DNA of 11,052 bases from Clostridia bacterium (GTDB taxonomy: Bacteria > Bacillota > Clostridia > TANB77 > CAG-508). The position numbers were made by a program, and so were the translations under genes. The notes under the pieces were generated by a model. The model saw only the letters and a list, made by a program, of their open reading frames with translations. It was not told the origin of the DNA and searched no databases. How positions within the stretch are numbered: position 1 is the stretch's first letter; each line of letters starts with the position of its first letter. Shown here piece by piece: positions 1 through 9,200 of this stretch. The DNA is taken from the NCBI GenBank assembly GCA_900768805.1, contig CAAGEF010000080.1, forward strand, positions 1 through 11,052, given 5' to 3'.

Positions 1-279
1 AATGTAACTTATATAATAGATAATAATGATAAATTATATGTAACAGGATATAATGATAAATCTCAATTATTTAATCAAAATACTACAAATTTAAAATATC
101 TAACTTTAGTTGAAGAAAAAAGAGATATATTACTTGCAGAGGCAACAACAACATCATCTTCACAAGCTGGATTGTTTGTAACAACAGATGGAATGATATA
201 CACTGTAGGATATAATGGAAATGGAGAAGTAGGAAACGGAACTACTCAAAATGTTCAAACACCATGGTGTATAAGTTCA
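1..279 (+). repeat. P0: C-terminal end of an RCC1 propeller (blades 6-7)
   Basis: This is the tail of a propeller that begins upstream. A cut blade (1-126) carries KLYVTGYND and then SQLF, the class-A blade 6 pattern in which LF replaces LG. Blade 7 starts at 127 and contains SSSQAGLFV, IYTVGYNGNGEVGNGTT and the exit segment WCIS (Cys codon at 268). It resembles blade 7 of P2 (2971-3120) more than that of P1, sharing AE-x-T-xx-SSSQAGL. The numbering as blades 6 and 7 is inferred by alignment with P1-P3. Confidence 0.88.
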
Positions 280-3200
280 TTTAGAATTGCACCAGATAAA
301 AATGTAATAAATCTTGAAAATATTGGAGATACAGAGCAAATTTCTTATAAATTTAGTGTAGGATTTAATTTAATAAAAGAGGATATGCCAATAACAGATT
401 GTACATATACATCTTTTGATAGTTCAATTGCATCAGTTGATGAAAATGGTTTAGTAACAGCAAATGGAATGGGAACTACTAAAATTAAATTATATAATCC
501 AACAAATGACTTGTATTCAGCTATTACAATAAATGTAAATGGTGAAGGTAATAAAACTTTAGCTAAAGTAAAAGGAGGAGAATATTATTATATTTCATTA
601 AAAGCAAATGGAAGTGTTTATAGTTGGGGATATAATAATTATGGACAATTGGGTGTTAATGATAATGTAAATAGAGTTGAACCAACAATAGCTTTAGCTG
701 AAAAAAAATTGGAAGATGGAACAATTGTAACAGAAGAAATTCATGATGGAATAGATATAGCCGCTGGTAATAGACATTCACTAATCGTAAGAAAGGATGG
801 AACTGTATGGGCAGCTGGTTATAATACAGCTGGTCAGTTAGGAGATGGAACACAAGAAAATTCAGAGATATTTAAACCTGTAATAATAAATGAAAATGGA
901 GATAAATTAACTGATATATTAGAAGTTGCAGCAAATGGAGATTCATCTTATGCATTAACTTCTAGTGGATATGTATATGCTTGGGGTAATAATAATAAAG
1001 GAAATTTTGGAAATAATACATCTGGAATTACAAGTAGTTATCCAGTAAGAACATTAAAAGTACATGATATTATTCAAATATCTGCTGGTGTAGATTATTT
1101 AGCAATGCTTTCAGCAGATGGAACTGTTTGGTGTGCAGGATATGATTATAATGGTACATTCTCTCAAGGAAAATATGGATTTTATCAAACATTACCAGCT
1201 CAACTTATGGAAGGAACTAATATTGCTAAAAATATAAAAGAAATATCTGCTGGTTCTTATCATTTAATGGCTTTAAAAGAGAATAATTATGTATATGCTT
1301 GTGGAAAAAATAATAATTATCAATTAGGAATTTCAAGTTCAACTTCTGCAATAACAACTTTACAGCAAACAATTAGTAATGCAGATATAAGACATATATA
1401 TGCTATTGGAAATTCAACTTATGTAACAAAACGTTTGAGTTCATCTGGAAGCACACAAGGTATGTATGTTCTTGGTGCAAATCAAAATGGTAGATTATTT
1501 ACAAAAGATGCTTCTAATGTTAGATATATAACAACTGTAGAAACAGAAAAAGATATAATGTTAGTTGCTGGAGCAGTTTCAGATTCTAAAGGAAGTGCGG
1601 TAATAGTTACAACTGATGGAACAGTATATTCTGTTGGAAATAATGATTATAAACAATTAGGAAAAGAATTTACAGGAGATACAAGAATTCCAATTTGTAT
1701 TACACATAAAAAGATGGAGATTACTCCTAAAACTATATCTTTTAGTGGAATAGATGAAAGTTTTGAAAATATTACTGCAAAATCATATTTAGTATTTAAT
1801 TTATTAAAAGATGAAATTCTAAATGGAACTTATGAATTTTATTCATTAGATGAAGATATTGCAACTGTTGATGAAAATGGTATAGTAACTTCGAAAGATT
1901 ATGGAAGTACATATATAAAAGTAAAAAATGTTGAACATGATGTTTGGGGAAGTGTAAAAATTGATATTAAAAGTGTTAATAATGAAGTTAAACCTAAAGT
2001 AGAGAGTGGATATCAATCATTTATAGCATTAAAAGCAAATGGAGATGTTTATACTTGGGGATATAATGTATATGGTCAATTAGGTAATGGAACTACAGAA
2101 TATGAATATTCACCAAAAAGAGCTTTATTATATGATGAAAGTACCCAAAGCAATATAGAAATTACTGATGCTATAGATGTAGCTTCTGGCGAATATCATA
2201 TGATGGTATTAAAATCAGATGGAACTGTTTGGAGTACTGGTTATAATGGATATTATCAACAAGCAAATGGAACAACTGATAATGTAAAAGTATTTAAACA
2301 AATCAAGTTAGAAGATGGAACACCATTGAAAAATGTTATTCAAATAGCAGCAAATGAATATACTTCTTATGCTTTATTAGATGATGGCTCAATATATGGT
2401 TGGGGATATAATGGAAATGGTTCTGTAGGACAAAATACTACTGAATCTTATGTAAAAACTCCAACTAAAATAAAAAATATGAATAATGCTATGAAAATTT
2501 CTGCAGAAAGTAATTATTTGGTAATTTTAGATGCAGAAGGCAAACTTTGGGGATTAGGTGGTAATGGAAGTTATCAATTTAGTGGAATTACTTCTGGATC
2601 TTATTCATTACCAATTCAATTATTATATAGTTCTAATAATCCAATTTCAAATGTAAAAGAAATAGCTACAGGTGAAAATCATATTGTAATTATGAAAGAT
2701 GATAATACGGTATATTTCTGTGGAGGAAATAGTTATTATCAAGCAGGTAATGGAACAACTACAACTATTAAAAACTTTACTTATATAAATGGCCTTTCAG
2801 ATGTAAATCATATATATTCAAGTGGATACAATGTATTTGTTACAAGAAAAAATACTGAAGAAGGAAATCCACAAGGAATGTACGTTTTTGGAAATAATTC
2901 AAATGGATGTTTATTTACTGAAACTACAACAAATGTGCAAAGACCAACATTAGTTCAAACAGATAAAGAAATAATTTATGCAGAATCAACTTGTGGTTCA
3001 AGTTCACAAGCTGGATTAATAGTTGATTCTTATGGAAATGTATATACAGTAGGCTATAATGGATATGGAGCTTTAGGAAATGGAACAACAGAGTCTTCTT
3101 CAAAACCAGAATGTATAAGTATAGGAATTATAGATGTTGAACCAAAAATAATAACTTATAAACAAGCAGGAGATACGGGTGAAAAAATCTCTTATAAAGT

Positions 3201-6200
3201 AAACACAGGATTCAATTTATTATATAGAACAGAAACAGATAGTGAATGTATTTTAAAATGTATAGATGAAGATGTTGCTACTATTTCTGAAGAGAATATA
3301 GTAACAGCAGTAGGAGAGGGTTCTACATATATTAGGCTTTATAATGAAGAAACAAATGCATATGCTGCTGTAAGAGTGTATGTAACAGGAACTCAAGGAA
3401 AAACTTATCCAAAAATTGATGGTGGATATAATCACTTTGTTTCATTAAAAGCAAATGGAGAAGTATGGACATGGGGATATAATGGATATGGACAATTAGG
3501 ATTAGGAAATAAAGATTCACAATCAAAACCTATAAAAACAAGTATATATAATGCATCAGATGAAAATAATACAAATTATGCAATAGATGTAGCGGCTGGT
3601 TCTTATCATACTCTTGTAGTAAAAAATGATGGAACAGTATGGTCTGTTGGATATAATAATCATGGTCAATTAGGAAATGGAACAAAAGAGGATTCTTTAG
3701 AATTTGTGCAAGTAAAAATAACTGAAAATGAATATTTACAAAATGTAATTGCTGTTACTTCAACAGATACTTCAAGTTATGCATTAACCAAAGATGGAGA
3801 AGTATATAGTTGGGGGTATAATTATTATGGACAATTAGGTATTGCAAATTATACTGAACAATATTATGCAACAAAAATGAAAAGAGTTTCTGGTATAGTT
3901 CAAATTGATGCAGGATATTATTCTATTACAATGGTAGATGTCAAAGGCAATGTATGGTGTTGTGGATATAATTACTATGGTCAATTAGGGTTATCTGAAA
4001 AAGGTTCAAATTATAATTGTTTACCAAGGCAAATGAAGGACGAAACAGGAAATGATATTTTAAGAAATATCATAAAGGTTTCAACAGGATATAATCATAC
4101 CGTATTACTAAAAGAAGATAGAACAGCTCTTTCTGTTGGATATAATAGTAATGGACAATTGGGAACAAATGATACTAAAACATATTATTATCCAAAACAA
4201 GTTTTAGATTTAGAAGGAAATGCATTACAAAATATAAAAGACATTTCAGCAAAAGGATATAACTCAATTTTAAGTACAAAAGCAGTAAAAGAATTAAATG
4301 AAAATAATGAAGAAATTACTAAATCAGGAATGTATGTAATTGGATATAATAATTATGGTCAATTATTCACAAAAGATAAAAGTAGAGTAAATAAAGCAAA
4401 ATTTATTGAAACAGATGAAGAATTAATAATTGTAACAGGTACAGAAAATACATCAACACAAACAGTAGCTATAGCAGATAAATTAGGTTTAGTATATACT
4501 TCAGGATATAATGGAAATGGTGAAAAAGGAGATGATTCTACTATTTCATCAGTAAATCCTTCAAATATTTCAAATTCATATTTATTAGTTGATACACAAA
4601 GAGTTCAATTAAATTTGGATACAGAAAATACAACTAAACAAATAAAAGCTGGAACAGAATTAGGATTTAATTTAATGTTGCAAGATGTTGAAAATGAAGA
4701 ATTAACATATACAAGTTTAAATGAAAATATAGCAACAGTAAGTACTACAGGACTTATAACAGCAAAATCATATGGAACAACACAAATTGAAGTTTCAACA
4801 AATAAATTACCAAATAAAGTTTTAGTAACAGTAGAAGTATTAAGAAAAGACGATACTGCGATACCAAAAGTAGTTAGTGGTAGAGATCATACAGTATCAT
4901 TAAAAGCAGATGGAACAGTATGGACATGGGGGTATAATGGATATGGACAATTAGGAACAGAGGATACAAAAAATAAATATAAACCAACTAAAATAAATGT
5001 TGAAAATATAATAGATATAGCAGCAGGAGAATATCATACTTTATTATTATCAAAAGATGGAACAGTATATTCATTTGGATATAATGGATATTCTCAACTT
5101 GGAAGAAGTGATGAACCAGAAAAAGTTTCAAAAATAAATAATCTTGAAAATATAGTAGGAATTTCTGCAAGTGCTTATAGCTCTATGGCTATAGATAAAC
5201 AAGGAGTTTTATATACATGGGGGTATAATGGTCAAGGGCAATTAGGTACTGGAGATACAAGTAATATAACAATTCCAGTAAAAACTAAATTAAAAGGAAT
5301 TTCAAAAATTGAAGGTAATTATCAAACTTCTAGCGCAATAGATGGTAATGGAAACTTATATTTATGGGGCTATAATGGATATGGTCAATTAGGAGATGGA
5401 ACAACTACAAAAAATTTAAATCCAACTATAGTAAATGATTTAAAGAACATTGTTGATGTTGCTGTTGAAGAATATTCAGTAATAGCATTAGATAAATATG
5501 GAAATGTATGGTCTGCTGGTTATAATTCATATGGAAATCTAGGAGATAATACAACAAATACAAGAAAAACATTTGCTCAAGTTATAGAAAGTTATGATGA
5601 AGCAACTGGAGAAGCTATTTATTTAACTGGTGTAAAAGATATTGAAGCAGGTTTAGAAAATGCAGTTGCTATTAAAGAAGATGGTACAGCTATTGCATGG
5701 GGATACAATGGCTATGGTCAGTTAGCAACTGGAGATACAAAAAATTCTTATATAGGAACACAATTAAAATATGGAGCAGAAAAAGAAGTAATAGATGAGA
5801 TTTTTGATGTAGCATTAAGTGATGGAACTGTTACAGTTGTAAGAAATGATGGTAGAGTATGGACTATAGGAAAAAATAATTATGGCCAAATTGGTGATAG
5901 TTCTGTTGTAAATAAAAAAGAATTTACTTGTATAAGTAAAACAAAAATTAAATTTGAGGAATCTCCAATAAGAATAAAAGGATTAAATGTAACTAAAGAT
6001 ACAAAAGTAGATTTAGAAGCAGGTTTCAATTTATTCTATAATAAAGTAGAAGAAACAGATTTTGAATTTTCAATTAAAAATTCAGAAATAGCAACAGTAG
6101 TTGGAGACACTGGAGTATTAACAACAATCAAAAAAGGAAAAACACAATTAACAGCAACTGAAAAAATAGCAGGTGATACAGCAACAGTAGATGTTTATGT

Positions 6201-9200
6201 ATTAGGTAATGATGATATTACTTTCCCACAAGTTGAAACAAATAATTATTCTGTTGTAGCATTAAGGGCAAATGGAGAAATATGGAGTTATGGATATAAT
6301 GGATATGGACAACTTGGAACAGGTGATACTAGTAGTAAAATATTACCAATGTATACAGGAATAAATAATATAGTTCAAATAGCTTTAGGAGAAAATCATT
6401 GTATAGCAGTAGATATTGATGGAAATGTATGGGCATGGGGCTATAATGGATATGGACAATTAGGTACTGGTGATACAAATTCATCATATTCAAAAGTACA
6501 AGTAAAAGCTCCTAATGGAGAAGGCTATTTAACTAATATAATTGCAGTTGCAGCTGGAGATAATTTCTCTATGGCTTTAGATAAAGATGGTAATGTTTAT
6601 ACATTTGGATATAATGGACATGGAGAATTAGGTCAAGGTGATACTACTCAAAGAAATTTACCAACTAAAGTAGAAAACTTAGAAAATATAACTAAGATTG
6701 AAGCTGCATATTATTCAAGCTTTGCAATAGATAATAATAATCAATTATGGAGTACAGGATATAATAATAATGGACAATTAGGAGATGGAACAACTGGTAA
6801 TAAAAATAAATTTGAAAAAAATCCAACACTTACTGAAGTTGCTGATGTAAAAACAAGTGAAAATGGAAGCACAATAGCATTATTATTAGATGGTTCAGTA
6901 TGGGGATTTGGAAATAATACTTATAACACATTAACTAATGTAAGTGGTTCTATACCACAACCATTATCAGGACCTAATGGATTATTAGCTAATATTACTT
7001 CAATAGGAATTGGAGAATATACAGCATATGCAATAACAGAAGAAGAAAAAGTTTTATCATGGGGATTAAATAATTATAGTCAATTAGCAAATGGAAATTC
7101 AAATAATCAAGCAATCCCTGGATATGTAAAAGATAAAGATGGAAATGACTTTACAGATGTTATGATTGTAACTGGAGGAACTTATTATTCAGAAGTAGTT
7201 AAGAATGATGGAACAGTATGGAGTATTGGATATAATGGATATGGACAATTAGGAAATGGAACAACAAAATCATTAACTAATTTAGAATGTATTTCAGTTC
7301 CATATGTATCACTTCTAGCAAGAGATGTAACATTAAAATTATCAAATCCAAATTATCAAATAAATCCAAAAACTTCTTATGGCTTTAACTTGTTATATGA
7401 TTATGCTGAAAATAATGGGTTCACTTATGAAAGTTTAAATCCAGAGATTGCTACAGTAGATGAAAATACTGGATATGTTACAGCAGTAGGTTTAGGTAAG
7501 GCTTATATAATTGTAAAATCAAATGATAGTGATGATGAAACAAGAGTTGAAATAAATGTAATTGGTGAAAGTAAGAATACTAGAGAAAAAGTTTCAGCTG
7601 GAAATTATCATTCTCTTGCATTAAAACAAGATGGAACAATTTGGGCATGGGGTGATAATAATTATGGTGAAATGGGACAAGGCATTTCAAATGGAATAAA
7701 TGAGTTAGAACCAATTCAAATTTTAAAAGGAAAATATATACAAATTCTTGAGGAAGAAAATGAAGAAGGTAATATTGTTGTTACTACTTCAGAAATAGAG
7801 AAAAATTTAACTAATATTAAAGATATTTCAGCAGGATACTTATACAATATGATATTAGACGAAGAAGGAAATGTATGGACATGGGGTTATAATGGATATG
7901 GACAATTAGGAAATGGAACAACTGATAATATTTATACACCAACCAAAGTTGAAGGTTTACAAAATATCAAAAAGGTATATGCAACACCAGAAGCTACAAG
8001 TATTGCAATAACAGAAGATGGTGAAGTATATATTTGGGGATATAGATATTCAAAAGAACCTAAAAAGCTTGATGTATATAGTAAAGTCGTTGATGTATCT
8101 GGAAGAATAATGTTAGCAGAAGATGGAACAGTATGGAATTTAAGTTCTAATCCAACAAGAATTGAAGGATTATCAAATATTGTAGAAATAGCCTCAAATA
8201 CTAATTACTATTCAGCATTAGATACAAAAGGAAATGTATTTGCATGGGGTTATAATGGATATGGACAATTAGGACAAGGAAATACAAAGAGTGTTTCGAT
8301 TCCAACAAAAGTTTTAGTTTATGATGAGAAATCAAATACAAATAAACCTATTGAAAATGTTGTAGAAATAGAAACAGGAGATGATAGCATAATGATGTCT
8401 ACATTAGATGGTAAAGTTTACTCTTGTGGATATAATGGCTATGGTCAATTAGGTACAGGAAATACTAATACAGTCTATATAGCAACACAAGCTAAAAATG
8501 TTAATGATGCTAAAAATATAAGTCATGGTCAATATCATTCTGTAATTTCAGATAATTCAGGCTTTGTTTATACAACAGGATATAATGGCTATGGTCAATT
8601 AGGAGATGGAACAACTAAAAGAAAATCAGTATTTGAAGTTATAGGTAGCACATATGTACATGTAAATTCAAATAAAGTTACTTTAAATATAAATGAAACT
8701 GATAAATTATCAGCATCATTAGATAATAAATTTAACCTTATTTTAGACACAGTTGATGCTTCTAATATGAGCTTTACAAGTTTAAATCCTGATATAGTAA
8801 CTGTTTCTGAAAATGGAACTATTACAGGTAAAGGCATAGGAAAAACAGAAATTATTGTAGAACATACAATAACTGGTAAAAAAGCAATTGTATTTGTAAA
8901 TGTTGTTCCAAATGAAATGACTGCTGTACCAGAAGTTGAAATATCAAATAATCATGCAGCAGCATTAAGAGCAGATGGAACAGTATGGACATGGGGTGAT
9001 AATTCTTATGGACAACTTGGAACTGAAGATAATATTTCAAAAGCTACACCAGTAAAAGTAACAGCATTAGAAAATGTAATAGATATATCAGTTGGATATT
9101 CAAATACATATGCTGTTAAAGAAGATGGAACAGTTTGGGCATTTGGATATAATGGATATGGACAATTAGGAGATAGAACTTCTACAGATAGAAATACACC

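Larger units (their letters stand above)
3478..9171 (+). repeat. Dispersed 24-bp coding repeat (YNGYGQLG) in modules P3-P7
   Basis: The peptide YNGYGQLG is encoded exactly 11 times, starting at 3478, 4933, 5371, 6295, 6442, 7231, 7888, 8251, 8431, 8581 and 9148. A twelfth copy at 5704 ends QLA. Most copies use nearly the same codons (tataatggatatgg followed by a Gln-Leu-Gly segment), and all are in frame. The count per module is 1, 2, 3, 4 and 1 from P3 to P7. It is a loop of the RCC1 blade, not an independent DNA element, but its nucleotide identity makes it a likely substrate for recombination within the gene. Confidence 0.9.

Noticed and set aside
571..578. Perfect Shine-Dalgarno-like AAAGGAGG, possibly an internal gene start
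   Set aside because: It encodes Lys-Gly-Gly within the giant frame at the start of P1. The next ATG (608) is out of frame and about 30 bases away, too far for initiation.
6400..6440. DxDxDG-like calcium-binding or dockerin loops (for example DIDGNVW, DKDGNVY, DTDGNVW)
   Set aside because: These are the normal DG turn between strands of the RCC1 blade, followed by VWxWG. They lack the rest of an EF-hand or dockerin loop and recur at the blade period.
7966..8178. Frameshift or deletion damage in the shortened blades of P6
   Set aside because: The frame is intact, strand motifs persist, and P7 shortens the same two blades, so a shared inherited design is more likely than damage.
8595..8837. 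Antisense open frame of 80 codons, and similar short antisense frames near 656-853, 3253-3526, 4988-5170, 8852-9040 and 10691-10900
   Set aside because: They lie opposite the giant frame, read as its complement (His/Leu/Tyr/Phe-rich strings from the repeated loop or the Ig-like segment), and have no family resemblance. They reflect AT-rich repetitive coding DNA.
3478..9171. Regularly recurring short direct repeats that could suggest a CRISPR array
   Set aside because: The repeats are in frame, encode the YNGYGQLG loop of RCC1 blades, vary at silent positions and have irregular spacing (147 to over 1400 bp) filled by conserved coding sequence.
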